The position numbers and the translations under genes were made by a program. The notes under the pieces were generated by a model that ran no database searches, was not told the origin of the DNA, and worked only from the letters and a program-made list of their open reading frames with translations. Below, in pieces: positions 43,937 through 53,640 of a stretch of DNA of 64,000 nucleotides. Origin of the DNA: Prevotella sp. Lineage in GTDB: Bacteria > Bacteroidota > Bacteroidia > Bacteroidales > Bacteroidaceae. The stretch covers positions 1 to 64,000 of the forward strand of contig JAEEVW010000015.1 in the NCBI GenBank assembly GCA_016291085.1, given 5' to 3'. The stretch's first letter is position 1. The number at the start of each line of letters is the position of its first letter.

Positions 43937-43964
43937 AACTATCAACTTTCAACTATCAACTAGT
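43937..43964. repeat. Heptamer array AACTATC / AACTTTC between helicase and LptF-like genes
   Basis: AACTATC, AACTTTC, AACTATC, AACTAGT fill the intergenic gap, ending exactly at the LptF-like gene's stop codon. Confidence 0.8.
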
Positions 43965-45185
43965 TTAATTCGGTGCTTGCCTATAGCAGAAATAGGCAAT
44001 AATAGCATATAATATGTTTGGAATCCAGGCAGCCAACATCGGTGGCGTGCCTGCATTGATGGCAAACGTAGCACTGATGGTCTGTAGCAGGATATAGGTA
44101 AACGACAGCGCCAGTCCGATACCCAGATAGAGTCCCATGCCGCCCTTGCGTTTGCGCGACGACAGCGAGACACCGATAATGGTCAGGATGAACGAAGCGA
44201 ACGAAGATGCTATTCGCTTGTGGTATTCAACCTCATACTGCACCACATTCGACGAGCCGCGTTCCTGCTGTTTCGAAATATAACGCTTCAGTTCAGGCGA
44301 AGTGAATGTCTCCTGCTGCCCCCTCGAGAATACAAGATCCATCGGCTCCATCTGGATCAGCGTGTCTATCTCGTTACCGCTGGTAATCTGTTCACGCATG
44401 CCTTTCAGCGTACGGATCTTGTAGTTGCGGGCCTTCCAGTGGTAGCGCTCTTCGGCAATGGTGTCGTACTGAATGACGCTGGCATTCATCTGACTCACCA
44501 TCTTCTTGTTCTCAAACTTATACAGCGCAAAGCCGTAGCCCGTCTTGCGAATATCGTCGTACTGCGACATATAGGCCACGACACCTTTGTCTACCATCAG
44601 CTGGATGTTCGATGCCGAGGTATTCTTCTTGTTGTTCTTGTATAGCGACTCAAAATCGTGACGTACGACAGTGCCGCGCGGGATGATATAAGCGCCCAGA
44701 AAGAAGTTCAGCGTGGCGATGAGTGCTGCCGAGATGATGTAAGGTCGCAGCAGTCGCTTGAAACTCATGCCGCATGCCAGCATGGCGATAATCTCGGAGT
44801 TGCCCGCCAGTTTCGAAGTAAAGAAGATGACGGCAATGAAGACGAACAGTGGTGAGAATAGATTGGCGAAATAGGGCACGAAATTGGCGTAGTAGTCAAA
44901 GACGATAGCCCGCAGCGGTGCGTGGTAGTTGGTGAATTTCGCCAGATTCTCGTTGACGTCGAAGACAATGGATATCGAGATAATCAGCAGGATGGAGTAT
45001 ATGTACGTTCCGATAAACTTCTTGATGATGTACCAGTCCATCCGCTTCAGGAAACGGAAGACGTTCAGTTTCTTCATCCACGCCAGCTTCTGCCAGGGGA
45101 TTTTCCGCCATAGTCGGACCATCTTCCGCCATAGCAGGTACACCTTCCGTTGCCAGAGTCCCCAATCCTGTTTCTTTAACTTCAT
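43965..45185 (-). CDS. LptF/LptG (YjgP/YjgQ) family permease
   Basis: A 406-residue inner-membrane protein with three N-terminal helices (~55-160), a periplasmic beta-jellyroll middle and three C-terminal helices, the layout of the LPS export permeases. Motifs include DWYIIKKFIGTYIYSI and YHKRIASSFASFILTIIGVSLSSRKRKGGMG. It would drive LPS across the periplasm with LptB. The first ~45 residues (Trp/Lys/Arg-rich) are an unusual extension; a second start (M37) gives a normal length. The first start overlaps the tgt stop by 4 bp, which supports its use. Confidence 0.9.
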   Translation of the reverse strand: MKLKKQDWGLWQRKVYLLWRKMVRLWRKIPWQKLAWMKKLNVFRFLKRMDWYIIKKFIGTYIYSILLIISISIVFDVNENLAKFTNYHAPLRAIVFDYYANFVPYFANLFSPLFVFIAVIFFTSKLAGNSEIIAMLACGMSFKRLLRPYIISAALIATLNFFLGAYIIPRGTVVRHDFESLYKNNKKNTSASNIQLMVDKGVVAYMSQYDDIRKTGYGFALYKFENKKMVSQMNASVIQYDTIAEERYHWKARNYKIRTLKGMREQITSGNEIDTLIQMEPMDLVFSRGQQETFTSPELKRYISKQQERGSSNVVQYEVEYHKRIASSFASFILTIIGVSLSSRKRKGGMGLYLGIGLALSFTYILLQTISATFAINAGTPPMLAAWIPNILYAIIAYFCYRQAPN

Positions 45186-46324
45186 CTTCTGCGTCCTAAA
45201 TTATCAATGACAGAACGTTTCCATTGTGTGAAATCACCCTGTTCTATGTGCTGACGGGCATCGGTGACCAGTCGCAGATAGAAGGCCAGATTGTGTATCG
45301 AGGCAATCTGCAAGGCCAGGAGTTCCTGCGCTTTGAACAGATGGTGCAGGTAGGCTTTGGTATGAATGCGGTCAATGTCGCAGCCGTCAGGGTCGATGGG
45401 CGAGAAGTCGTCTTCCCACTTCTTGTTCCTCATGTTCATCGTACCTTCGTAGGTGAACAGCATAGCGTTACGGCCATTTCTGGTGGGCATCACGCAGTCG
45501 AACATGTCGACGCCGCGTTCAATGGCTTCGAGGATGTTCTGCGGTGTACCAACCCCCATCAGGTAACGGGGACGGTCCTTGGGTAAGATGTCGTTCACCA
45601 CCTCAATCATTTCGTACATCACCTCAGTAGGTTCACCTACAGCCAGTCCGCCAATCGATGCTCCGCCTCCGTCGTTCAGCTTGCCCAGTGTGTCTACGAC
45701 GTGTTTGGCGGCATCCTGACGCAGGTCTTTGTAGGTACAGCCCTGCACAATGGGGAACAGCGTTTGGTTGTGGCCGTACAAAGGCTCCGTCTCGTTAAAT
45801 CGCTTCACGCAGCGTTCCAGCCAGCGCTGGGTCAGTCGCAGCGAGTTCTTGGCATACTGGTAGTCGCTCTGGCCAGGAGGACATTCATCGAAGGCCATCA
45901 TGATGTCGGCCCCGATGACACGCTCGGTGTCCATCACGTTCTCGGGAGTGAAGATATGCTTCGACCCGTCGATGTGACTGCGGAACTCACACCCTTCCTC
46001 CTTCAGTTTACGGATGCCCGTCAAGGAAAAAACCTGAAAACCACCAGAGTCCGTTAGGATAGGACGGTCCCACGTGTTAAACTTGTGCAGACCGCCTGCC
46101 TTGCGCAGAATCTCCAATCCCGGTCGCAGATAGAGGTGATAGGTGTTGCCCAGAATAATCTGCGCCTTCACCTGTTCGCGCAATTCTGCAAAGTGCACGC
46201 CCTTCACTGAACCCACCGTGCCTACTGGCATGAAGATGGGCGTCTTGATCTCACCGTGATCGGTCTGAATCAGTCCGGAACGGGCACTGCTATACGGGTC
46301 GGTATGTTGAACCTCAAATTTCAT
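45182..46324 (-). CDS. tgt: tRNA-guanine transglycosylase (Tgt)
   Basis: A 380-residue enzyme with DSGGFQVFSL (catalytic Asp region), GGGASIGGLAVGE, the second catalytic Asp in VDMFDCVMPTRNGRNAM and the C-terminal KAYLHHLF and IHNLAFYL blocks. It exchanges G34 for preQ1 in GUN-anticodon tRNAs. The canonical zinc site CxCxxC...H is reduced here to one Cys (GCDIDRIH) plus the His of IHNL, so the zinc-finger cysteines are largely missing. It is the second gene of a lon-tgt-lptF run. Confidence 0.93.
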   Translation of the reverse strand: MKFEVQHTDPYSSARSGLIQTDHGEIKTPIFMPVGTVGSVKGVHFAELREQVKAQIILGNTYHLYLRPGLEILRKAGGLHKFNTWDRPILTDSGGFQVFSLTGIRKLKEEGCEFRSHIDGSKHIFTPENVMDTERVIGADIMMAFDECPPGQSDYQYAKNSLRLTQRWLERCVKRFNETEPLYGHNQTLFPIVQGCTYKDLRQDAAKHVVDTLGKLNDGGGASIGGLAVGEPTEVMYEMIEVVNDILPKDRPRYLMGVGTPQNILEAIERGVDMFDCVMPTRNGRNAMLFTYEGTMNMRNKKWEDDFSPIDPDGCDIDRIHTKAYLHHLFKAQELLALQIASIHNLAFYLRLVTDARQHIEQGDFTQWKRSVIDNLGRRR

Positions 46325-46351
46325 CTTCCTATAGCGGTAGCAAATCCATTA

Positions 46352-48829
46352 CTATTCACTTTTCCCTTTATCGTCTTTCTCCTCAGGGATTTCAAACTTC
46401 AGCGGATTCTCCACGACTTCGTCTGTCAGAGCGAATTTCCAAACGTCCTGCACGTTCTCTACATAGTGGAACTTCACACCCTTCAGGTACATCTCGGGAA
46501 TCTCGTTGATGTCCTTCTCGTTCTCCTGACACATTACGATATCAGTAATGCCGGCACGCTTGGCTGCCAGAATCTTCTCCTTGATGCCGCCTACGGGCAA
46601 TACCTTGCCGCGCAGCGTAATCTCACCGGTCATCGCCGTATTCTTGCGGACCTTGCGCTGGGTCAGCGCTGAGGCTATCGAGGTGGCAATGGTGATACCT
46701 GCCGAGGGGCCGTCCTTCGGGGTAGCTCCCTCGGGTACGTGGATATGGATATTCCAATGGTCGAATATGCGGTAGTCGATGCCCAGCACGTCGACGTGGG
46801 CCTTGACATATTCGAGTGCAATGACGGCACTCTCCTTCATGACGTCGCCCAGATTACCCGTCAGCGTCAGCTTGCCGGCCTTGCCTTTCGACAGCGATGT
46901 CTCGATGAACAGAATCTCACCGCCGACACTGGTCCACGCCAGACCTGTTACGACACCGGCATAGCTGTTGCCTTGATAGATATCGCGGTAGAAGGGTGGC
47001 TTGCCCAATAAATCCTCAATCTCCGTAGGTGTAATCTTCTCGTAGGGCAGCTCACCGCTTTCAGCCTTCTTGAATGCCAGCTTGCGCAGCGACTTGTTGA
47101 TTTGCTTCTCCAACTGGCGCACACCGCTCTCACGGGTGTACTGCTCGATGATTTTCTCGATGGCCGCCTTGTTGAAGGTCAGATGCTTATCGTTCAGGCC
47201 GGTATTCTCCTTCTCCTTCGGAATGAGATGGCGCTTGGCAATCTCGTATTTCTCCTCAGTGATATAACCGCTGACCTCGATGATTTCCATACGGTCGAGC
47301 AGGGGACGGGGAATGGTACCCAGATTGTTGGCAGTAGCGATGAACATTACCTTCGATAGGTCGTAATCCACGTCCAGATAATTGTCATGGAAAGCATTGT
47401 TCTGCTCAGGGTCAAGCACCTCGAGGAGGGCTGATGCAGGGTCACCGTTGTGGGTATTCTGTGTTACCTTGTCAATCTCGTCGAGAATGAAAACGGGGTT
47501 ACTGGAACCGGCCTTCTGGATGTTTTTGATGATACGGCCCGGCATAGCGCCAATGTAGGTGCGACGGTGTCCGCGAATCTCGGCCTCGTCGTGCAGACCG
47601 CCCAGCGACACACGGACGTACTTACGTTTCAGGGCGTCGGCAATCGACTTACCCAGCGAGGTCTTACCGACTCCCGGAGGACCGTATAGGCACAGGATGG
47701 GCGACTTCAGGTCACCGCGCAGCGACAATACTGCGATATATTCCAGAATACGCTCCTTGACCTTCTCCATACCGTAGTGGTCGCGATCCAGAATCTTCTG
47801 GGCACGCTTCAGGTCCAAGTCGTCGGTGGTATATTCGTTCCAGGGCAGATTGACCAGCGTCTGCAGATAGGTCAGCTGTACGTTGAAGTCGGGCGAATTG
47901 GGATTCACCTGGTCCAGCTTCTCTGCTTCCTTGTAGAAGTACTTCTCGATATCCTCGGGCCATTTCTTCTTACGGGCCTTCTCCAGCAGGTCTTTCTTCT
48001 CGGGCGTACTCTCGTTGCCCATTTCAGCCTGCAGGTTCTTGATCTGCTGCTGCAGGAAATAGTTACGCTGCTGCTCGTCAATGTCGTCACGCGTCTTGTT
48101 GCGGATGTCGAGCTTCAGGTTCTGCAGATTAATCTCGCGGTTGATGATACGCATGGTGTTGAACAGGCGCTCCTTGACGGAGTCCATCATCAGTAACTTC
48201 ATCTTTTCCTTCGTCGAGAACGGCATATTCGAGCAGATGAAGTTCAGCGCCATGATATTGTTGGTCACATTCTTCAGGGCAAACGTAGCCTCGTCGGGAA
48301 TATCCTCCATCAGGTTGATGTATTGCGTCACCGACTGGCGCAGGTCGTCCATAGCGGTCTGAAACTCGACGTCGCGCTTTTCGGGCTCCTCCTCAGGGAC
48401 ACTGCTGACGTGTCCTTCCAGATAGGGGTGATACTTGCTGATGTCCTCCAACTTGACGCGTCCCAAGCCTTGCACAATGGTTGTGATATTGCCATTGGGC
48501 AGCGTCAGCGTCTTCAGTATCTTGCCGATGACGCCATAGTCGTAGAGATCAGAACGGATTGGCATTTCAACATCAGGGTCACGTTGGGTGAAGACACCGA
48601 TGAGCAGATTGTTTTTCTCGGCCTTGCGAATAAGCGCCATGCTGGCTTCGCGGCCGATGAGAATGGGAGATACTACACCAGGAAACAGTACCAGATTGCG
48701 TACGGCCAGAATGGGCAGCGAATCGGGAATCTCTGTTTCCGTCAGGTCGTGAAAGTCGCCTTCTACATCGGCAATCATTGAGAACGACCTGTTCTTGTTA
48801 TCCATGTACATTGTTATATTGTCTATCAT
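46352..48829 (-). CDS. lon: ATP-dependent protease Lon
   Basis: About 825 residues: an N-terminal substrate domain ([19 protein letters not shown]), coiled coil, AAA+ module with [14 protein letters not shown] (Walker A) and FILDEIDK (Walker B), and a C-terminal protease with catalytic Ser in PKDGPSAG and Lys in VGGIKEK. It degrades damaged and regulatory proteins. An in-frame ATG at 48883 lies upstream of the -7 element and is rejected. 48829 is the first ATG after the predicted transcription start; 48805 ([10 protein letters not shown]) is a good alternative. Confidence 0.95.
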   Translation of the reverse strand: MIDNITMYMDNKNRSFSMIADVEGDFHDLTETEIPDSLPILAVRNLVLFPGVVSPILIGREASMALIRKAEKNNLLIGVFTQRDPDVEMPIRSDLYDYGVIGKILKTLTLPNGNITTIVQGLGRVKLEDISKYHPYLEGHVSSVPEEEPEKRDVEFQTAMDDLRQSVTQYINLMEDIPDEATFALKNVTNNIMALNFICSNMPFSTKEKMKLLMMDSVKERLFNTMRIINREINLQNLKLDIRNKTRDDIDEQQRNYFLQQQIKNLQAEMGNESTPEKKDLLEKARKKKWPEDIEKYFYKEAEKLDQVNPNSPDFNVQLTYLQTLVNLPWNEYTTDDLDLKRAQKILDRDHYGMEKVKERILEYIAVLSLRGDLKSPILCLYGPPGVGKTSLGKSIADALKRKYVRVSLGGLHDEAEIRGHRRTYIGAMPGRIIKNIQKAGSSNPVFILDEIDKVTQNTHNGDPASALLEVLDPEQNNAFHDNYLDVDYDLSKVMFIATANNLGTIPRPLLDRMEIIEVSGYITEEKYEIAKRHLIPKEKENTGLNDKHLTFNKAAIEKIIEQYTRESGVRQLEKQINKSLRKLAFKKAESGELPYEKITPTEIEDLLGKPPFYRDIYQGNSYAGVVTGLAWTSVGGEILFIETSLSKGKAGKLTLTGNLGDVMKESAVIALEYVKAHVDVLGIDYRIFDHWNIHIHVPEGATPKDGPSAGITIATSIASALTQRKVRKNTAMTGEITLRGKVLPVGGIKEKILAAKRAGITDIVMCQENEKDINEIPEMYLKGVKFHYVENVQDVWKFALTDEVVENPLKFEIPEEKDDKGKSE

Positions 48830-48851
48830 ATCTTTTTTTGCATTTAAGCCG

Positions 48852-48859
48852 CAAAGGTA
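48852..48859 (-). promoter_or_regulatory. -7 element of lon
   Basis: TACCTTTG followed by CGGC on the minus strand, about 22 bp before the first usable lon ATG. The divergent trmN6 -7 element is 75 bp away. Confidence 0.65.
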
Positions 48860-48933
48860 CAACTTTTTATCGAAAAACCGCATGTATGATAAGATATTTT
48901 AATATCTTTCTTGCAGAATATTGCTTTTTTTCG

Positions 48934-48941
48934 TACTTTTG
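48934..48941 (+). promoter_or_regulatory. -7 element of trmN6
   Basis: TACTTTTG followed by CAC, with the start codon 8 bp later. The mRNA must be leaderless or nearly so. Confidence 0.6.
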
Positions 48942-48949
48942 CACTCTAA

Positions 48950-49624
48950 ATGACAGCATTTCGATTCAAAAAGTTTGTTGTTGAGCAGGATTTGTGCGCC
49001 ATGAAGGTGGGTACCGATGGTGTGCTGTTGGGTGCGTGGGCTACGGGAGGAACACGTGTTTTGGACATTGGCACGGGGACAGGTATTATTGCCTTGATGC
49101 TGGCTCAGCGCTGTCCGCAGGCGCAGGTTACTGCCATTGATATCGACGAAGGTGCCGTCCGTCAGGCATCGCACAACGTGGCGCAGTCGCCGTTTGCTGA
49201 TCGCATCGAGGTGTTGCACGAAAGTGTGCAGGATTTCGATGGGGGTGATGGGTGTTTTGATGCCATAATGAGCAATCCGCCTTTCTTTATTGACTCGCTG
49301 AATGCCCCTGACCGTCAGCGCAACATCGCACGTCATGCGGAGACGCTGACCTATGGTCAGTTGATGCAGGCCGCCTGGCGACTGCTGGCCGATGGGGGAG
49401 AGTTCAGCGTGGTGGTGCCTTTCGACTACCGTCAGCGCATGGAGGACGAGGCGACGTTTGTGGGTTTCTTTCCCAGTCGTGTGTATGCCGTCCGTACGTC
49501 AGCGCGAAAGCCTGCCAAACGCTTCCTGCTGGCTTTCCGCAAACATCCTTGCCCCTGCGAACGGACGGAGATAACCCTCGGCGACGAGGCGTACACCCTG
49601 CTGACAAAAGATTTTTATCTTTGA
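48950..49624 (+). CDS. trmN6: tRNA1(Val) (adenine(37)-N6)-methyltransferase
   Basis: A 224-residue Rossmann methyltransferase of the YfiC/TrmN6 group: FRFKKFVVEQDLCAMKVGTDG at the start, SAM motif I VLDIGTGTGIIALMLAQR, acidic ITAIDIDEGA-like loop (VTAIDIDEG) and the catalytic NPPF (SNPPFF) for exocyclic amine methylation. It modifies A37 of tRNA-Val. Convergent with the GH25 gene; no terminator hairpin is seen between them, only an octamer array. Confidence 0.92.
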   Translation: MTAFRFKKFVVEQDLCAMKVGTDGVLLGAWATGGTRVLDIGTGTGIIALMLAQRCPQAQVTAIDIDEGAVRQASHNVAQSPFADRIEVLHESVQDFDGGDGCFDAIMSNPPFFIDSLNAPDRQRNIARHAETLTYGQLMQAAWRLLADGGEFSVVVPFDYRQRMEDEATFVGFFPSRVYAVRTSARKPAKRFLLAFRKHPCPCERTEITLGDEAYTLLTKDFYL

Positions 49625-49632
49625 TTTTCGGA

Positions 49633-49664
49633 ATACCGTTATTCCGTTATACCGTTATTCCGTC
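49633..49664. repeat. Octamer array ATACCGTT / ATTCCGTT x4 between convergent genes
   Basis: ATACCGTT, ATTCCGTT, ATACCGTT, ATTCCGTC. Ends 10 bp before the GH25 stop; the usual hairpin terminator is absent. Confidence 0.8.
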
Positions 49665-49674
49665 ATTACGACAA

Positions 49675-51054
49675 TTACTGATGAAATCCCGTCCTTAGGA
49701 ATTCGTCCCATTGTCCCTGATAACCGTTGAACACATTGATATCCACTGGTCCGGTGATGCCGCTGACGCGTCCTTCGGGCGACAGTTGCCAATACACCAG
49801 TTTCACGTCGGGCTTGTATTCACCGTAGCGGGCTATCCATACGTTGTAGTTCTGCTTGATGTCTGCGGCATTCTGCATGTGTTTGTTGATGAACATCTGA
49901 TTGACATACAGAATGGGTCGCATGTGGGTACGCTTCTCCACGTATTCCATAAAGATGCGTATGCGCTGCATCAGCACTTCGTCGCCGCCAATGGCATTGA
50001 TCTGAGCGTCCGTGGGCTCTACGTCGAGCACGGGGGGGAAATCACCCTTGCGGAATAGTGTGCTGTTGACGAAATAGGTGGCCTGTGCCAGTGCGGGCGT
50101 CTTCAGTGAGAAGAAATGGTAGGCACCGACGTGCAGCCCCTGTTTTTTCGCTTTGGCGTAGTCGCTCATGAAGTAACGGTTGCGGATGGTGGTACCCTCG
50201 GTGCTCTTGATATAGATGAATGACACGGGGAAGGTCTGGCCGTCTGTGGGATGACGATGGCCAAGGGACGTGATGCGCAACTGTTTCCAGTTGATGCCGA
50301 AGCGTTTACGGCCCTTTTCGTGTTGGTGACGCGAGATGTCGATACCATAGATGCGCTCAGCTGTGTAGCGCAGCCTTTCGCCCAGGAAACGCCCTTTCTT
50401 CCAGATGCCCACGCGGACCTGGTGGTGGGGCGACGACTCGAAACCGAATCCGTTGCGCTGGTCGTCCTCCCAGAAGCCTTCGTAGTGCGAACCGTCGAGG
50501 GCATCATAGATGCCTTGTCCCCAGGCTTGCATGTGGCGGTCCATCTGTCCGCGATAGGTGCCCAGTGAGTCGGTGCGTACGGCTTTGACGATGGTGTCGG
50601 CATCATATTCTGCACAGACGATGCGTCCGAGACTGTCGCGCAGCACGACGGGGCCATTGATGCGGCCCAGGTGGAAATGTCCTGCCTTCCAATAGCCACC
50701 GGCTATCTTCACTGCGGGCAACAGGCGGTTCTTGGCGGCAACGCGTACGACGACGGTCTTGGTGATCTGTCCGGATTTTCCGGAGGTATTGGCCATTTTG
50801 GCCAGCAGGGTGTGGTATTCGGCGATGAGGTTATAGCCTTCGTCGGTGACGTCGTGGGTGCGCAGATAGTAGTCCATCTCGCGCAACTGGTTGGCTACTT
50901 GCTGCGAGTCTTTTTGGGGACGTTGGTAGACGCGGACTTCAACCTTGTCGGGGATGTGTGGTGGCTGTGTGTTGCAGGCGTAGAGCAGGCCAAGGGCGAC
51001 GATGATGGCCGCGGTCAGCAGAATCAGCGTGTTTCTTCTTTTTCTTCCAGCCAT
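49675..51054 (-). CDS. GH25 lysozyme (muramidase) with MORN-like repeats
   Basis: A 459-residue protein. A basic start and helix (~8-26) ending LLYAC may be a membrane anchor or lipoprotein signal. Residues ~165-235 carry 2-3 MORN-like units (TYRGQMDRHMQAWGQGIYD, HYEGFWEDDQRNGFGFE). The GH25 domain (~240-455) has YGIDISRHQ, IYIKSTEGTTIRN, GAYHFF, FPPVLDVEP (catalytic Asp/Glu) and DINVFNG. It would cut the glycan strand of peptidoglycan in the periplasm or outside. It overlaps nudC by 31 bp and ends the nucleotidase operon. Confidence 0.9.
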   Translation of the reverse strand: MAGRKRRNTLILLTAAIIVALGLLYACNTQPPHIPDKVEVRVYQRPQKDSQQVANQLREMDYYLRTHDVTDEGYNLIAEYHTLLAKMANTSGKSGQITKTVVVRVAAKNRLLPAVKIAGGYWKAGHFHLGRINGPVVLRDSLGRIVCAEYDADTIVKAVRTDSLGTYRGQMDRHMQAWGQGIYDALDGSHYEGFWEDDQRNGFGFESSPHHQVRVGIWKKGRFLGERLRYTAERIYGIDISRHQHEKGRKRFGINWKQLRITSLGHRHPTDGQTFPVSFIYIKSTEGTTIRNRYFMSDYAKAKKQGLHVGAYHFFSLKTPALAQATYFVNSTLFRKGDFPPVLDVEPTDAQINAIGGDEVLMQRIRIFMEYVEKRTHMRPILYVNQMFINKHMQNAADIKQNYNVWIARYGEYKPDVKLVYWQLSPEGRVSGITGPVDINVFNGYQGQWDEFLRTGFHQ

Positions 51055-51806
51055 GAGTCAAGCAGTTGTCGCGCAATGGAGAGTTTCTCGGGAATGTGGG
51101 GCAGGTGGTTGCGGTCGAACCACGAACCCTTCGAGATTTCAGAACGTTGCAGGTGGATCTTGCCGAAGTCGTAGTCGGCAGTAAAGCCTACCATCAGTCC
51201 ACAGGGGTAGGGCCAGGGCTGTGAACCGAAGTAGCGCAGGTTGGTGATGTGCAGCCCTGTCTCTTCGAGCACTTCGCGGTGTACGGCTTCCTCCAGCGTC
51301 TCGCCGGTCTCGACGAATCCTGCCACCAGTCCGTAGTGGTCGTCGCGGAAGTTGTTGGCGTGCACCAGCAGCACCTCATCGCTGACGGGGGAACCGTCAG
51401 CAGCGGGGACTTTGCGCCTGACGAGCACGATGACGGCTGTGGCCAGCAGGGGCCATATCTCCTTGCCGCAGTGCTCGCACTTCTTCGAGATGGCGGTGTC
51501 GAAGCGCATGGGTCCTCCACAGACGCCGCAGAACTTGGTGTTCTGATCCCAATAGAGCAGTTCGTGACACTTGCCGGCCGTGAGATAGTCCTCGTGGAGC
51601 AATTTGTAGTACGACTGGCGCAAGGGACACATCTCGTAGCGGTCAGAGCCCGTCAGCGGCTGGTCGATACGGTAGGCCTTGTGTCCGTCGATATCCATCA
51701 CTGTCGTCCAGGGCTTCCGTTCGGTGGGCTCTTCGGTGGGTATCTGGTAGGTGTCACCGACTTTCTCGAGAACCAGGTCGGACTGACAGAAGACGAAGTA
51801 TTTCAT
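51024..51806 (-). CDS. nudC: NADH pyrophosphatase / RNA NAD-decapping Nudix enzyme
   Basis: A 260-residue NudC: a zinc ribbon with CGVCGGPMRF and CEHCGKEIWP (~109-132), then the SQPWPYPCGLMVGF family block near 200 and the Nudix box GFVETGETLEEAVHREVLEETG (~173-194). It hydrolyses NAD(H) and removes NAD caps from RNA. It follows the 5'-nucleotidase gene by 42 bp, giving a plausible nucleotide-salvage pair. Confidence 0.94.
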   Translation of the reverse strand: MKYFVFCQSDLVLEKVGDTYQIPTEEPTERKPWTTVMDIDGHKAYRIDQPLTGSDRYEMCPLRQSYYKLLHEDYLTAGKCHELLYWDQNTKFCGVCGGPMRFDTAISKKCEHCGKEIWPLLATAVIVLVRRKVPAADGSPVSDEVLLVHANNFRDDHYGLVAGFVETGETLEEAVHREVLEETGLHITNLRYFGSQPWPYPCGLMVGFTADYDFGKIHLQRSEISKGSWFDRNHLPHIPEKLSIARQLLDSWLEEKEETR

Positions 51807-51812
51807 GCTTTT

Positions 51813-51847
51813 TTGTAGGGTTGTTAGGTGGGGTAGGGTCGTTAGGG
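51813..51847. repeat. Array of 8-9 bp units xxGTTAGGG / xxGTAGGG
   Basis: TTGTAGGG, TTGTTAGGT, GGGGTAGGG, TCGTTAGGG lie between the nucleotidase stop and nudC start. Reverse-complement-like units (CCCTA) recur at 56522-56548. Confidence 0.65.
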
Positions 51848-51848
51848 A

Positions 51849-53567
51849 CTATTTACCGAACAGTGCCTTGCGGTCGCGCTCGAGGGCGGGCTTGGCCCAT
51901 GCGTCGGGGATGAAGCGCCAGTTGTTCAGGGCCCGTGGGGTGACGGTGCCTTCGCGCTCAATCTTCTGGGTCAGATAGTGACGCTGGTCGCGCTCGCTCA
52001 TGTATTCGATGCGCTGGGGGATGGAGTCCCAGGGGATGCCTGCGCCGCGTACCAGCAACTCACCGCCGCCATTGCCGCGATAGCTGTTCATGGCCACGCG
52101 GTACCACGTATTCTCGTCGAACGGACGACCGTCGCTGAACTGCAGGATCTGGACCTTCTGTCCGTCGGGCTTGGTGACGTCGACGACGTAGTCAATGCCT
52201 GCTGCCGAGTCGAAGTTGAACGTGAAGTTCTTGAATCCCTCGCGCTGGTTGTCGCCGGCTACCTTCGGGGCCAGCAGCATGATGTGGTCGTCGGGGCTCT
52301 GCATGGTGTTCACCCACTGGTCGTACGACAGCTCCAGGTGATTGCGGATTTCCTTGCCCGTCATGCGCAGCACGTAGATGCCGTTCTCGAAGCGGTAGAG
52401 CTTGAACATGTCGCTCATGTACACCGGACCGGCCTTGATTTCGCTGTTGAAGATCAGCGGGGCGGTGAACGACACGTCGGCTTTCGTATGCTCCAACTGC
52501 AGGTCGTGGATGAGGTCTACGAAGGCTGCTGAACCGAAGAAGGCGTCGCGGGAGTACATGGTCTCGCTGAACGTGCCGATCTTGCGCTCCACGAAGGCCT
52601 TGATGGCGTCTGTCTGTGGCTTGAAGTGCTGCATAAAATCTTCGTCAATGTCCTCCTGGGTGATGTCGATGAGCTCACCCTGCTTCTTGCTGATGGTCCA
52701 GCCCTTGCCGGTCTTTTTCAGCGTGATGGTGGCCTGTGACACCTTCTTGGCGTTTGCTGAGGCGTTCAGACAGAGCACGCCGTTGACGGTCTGGTTGAAC
52801 TCCCGGTGGTCATGGCCGAACAGCAGGACGTCGATGCCTTTTATCTGCTCAGCGACCATGCGTGAGGCGTCCTCGTGGTATTCGGGGGTGACGATGCCGC
52901 CTTCCCAGCCGCTGTGGTAGAGTGCGATGATGACGTCGGCCTTCTCCTGTTCACGCAGGATTTTCACCCAGCGGCGTGTCGACTCAAGGATTTCCTCGAA
53001 GCGCATGCCCGACCACAGGTTCTGGTGCAGCCAGTTGGGGATGGCCGGTGTCAGCATGCCGAGCACGGCAATGCGCACGCCTTCGCGTTCCATTATCAGA
53101 TAGGGCTCAACGTAGGGCTTCTGCGACTTCAGGTCGATGATATTGGCACCAAGGGTGGGGCAGTTCAACTCCTTGATCCATTTGTCGTACACCTTGTGGC
53201 CGACCTCTACGTCGTGGTTGCCGAAGGCTTCGGCGTCGTATTTCATGTAGTTCAGCACCTCGGCGGCGATGTTGGGCTTGTCGGTGGCCACGAAGTTGGT
53301 GTAGTAGCAGGTGGGCTGGCCCTGCAGGATGTCGCCGTTGTCGAGGAGGATCAGGCGGTTGCCCATCTCCTGGCGCTGGCGCTTGACATAACTGCTCACG
53401 CGGGCCATCGTGCCAGACATAGGACGGCGCTCGGTGAAGTCATAAGGGAAGAAGGCACCATGGACGTCGGTGGTCTCCACGATGCGCAGCGTGACGCTCT
53501 TCGGCGACTTGGCCATCAGGGTGGTCATGCTCATAATTCCGAGTATAAATACAATTAACTTTTTCAT
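51849..53567 (-). CDS. 5'-nucleotidase / 2',3'-cyclic phosphodiesterase family protein
   Basis: A 572-residue secreted enzyme. Signal peptide KKLIVFILGIMSMTTLMAKS; metallophosphatase motifs TTDVHGAF, LLDNGDILQGQ, GNHDVEVG, ALYHSGWEGG and GHDHREF; then the 5'-nucleotidase C-domain with YRFENGIYVLRMTGKEI and NSYRGNGGGELL. It frees nucleosides and phosphate from nucleotides in the periplasm. The start at 53567 is used because the promoter's -7 element ends 4 bp upstream; a start five codons earlier would lie inside the promoter. Confidence 0.92.
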   Translation of the reverse strand: MKKLIVFILGIMSMTTLMAKSPKSVTLRIVETTDVHGAFFPYDFTERRPMSGTMARVSSYVKRQRQEMGNRLILLDNGDILQGQPTCYYTNFVATDKPNIAAEVLNYMKYDAEAFGNHDVEVGHKVYDKWIKELNCPTLGANIIDLKSQKPYVEPYLIMEREGVRIAVLGMLTPAIPNWLHQNLWSGMRFEEILESTRRWVKILREQEKADVIIALYHSGWEGGIVTPEYHEDASRMVAEQIKGIDVLLFGHDHREFNQTVNGVLCLNASANAKKVSQATITLKKTGKGWTISKKQGELIDITQEDIDEDFMQHFKPQTDAIKAFVERKIGTFSETMYSRDAFFGSAAFVDLIHDLQLEHTKADVSFTAPLIFNSEIKAGPVYMSDMFKLYRFENGIYVLRMTGKEIRNHLELSYDQWVNTMQSPDDHIMLLAPKVAGDNQREGFKNFTFNFDSAAGIDYVVDVTKPDGQKVQILQFSDGRPFDENTWYRVAMNSYRGNGGGELLVRGAGIPWDSIPQRIEYMSERDQRHYLTQKIEREGTVTPRALNNWRFIPDAWAKPALERDRKALFGK

Positions 53568-53571
53568 ACTG

Positions 53572-53603
53572 CAAAGGTACAAATTTTATTTGTAACCGCC
53601 AAA
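53572..53603 (-). promoter_or_regulatory. Promoter of the 5'-nucleotidase operon
   Basis: Minus strand TTTG (53600-53603), a 20-bp spacer and TACCTTTG (53572-53579). The start codon follows after 4 bp, so the mRNA is essentially leaderless. Confidence 0.8.
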
Positions 53604-53640
53604 TGTTTTCGGGGCTTTTATGTGTTAAAATGTGGAAGGT

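Noticed and set aside
48830..48883. Longer lon start at 48883
   Set aside because: The added codons contain the -7 promoter element, so they would not be transcribed.
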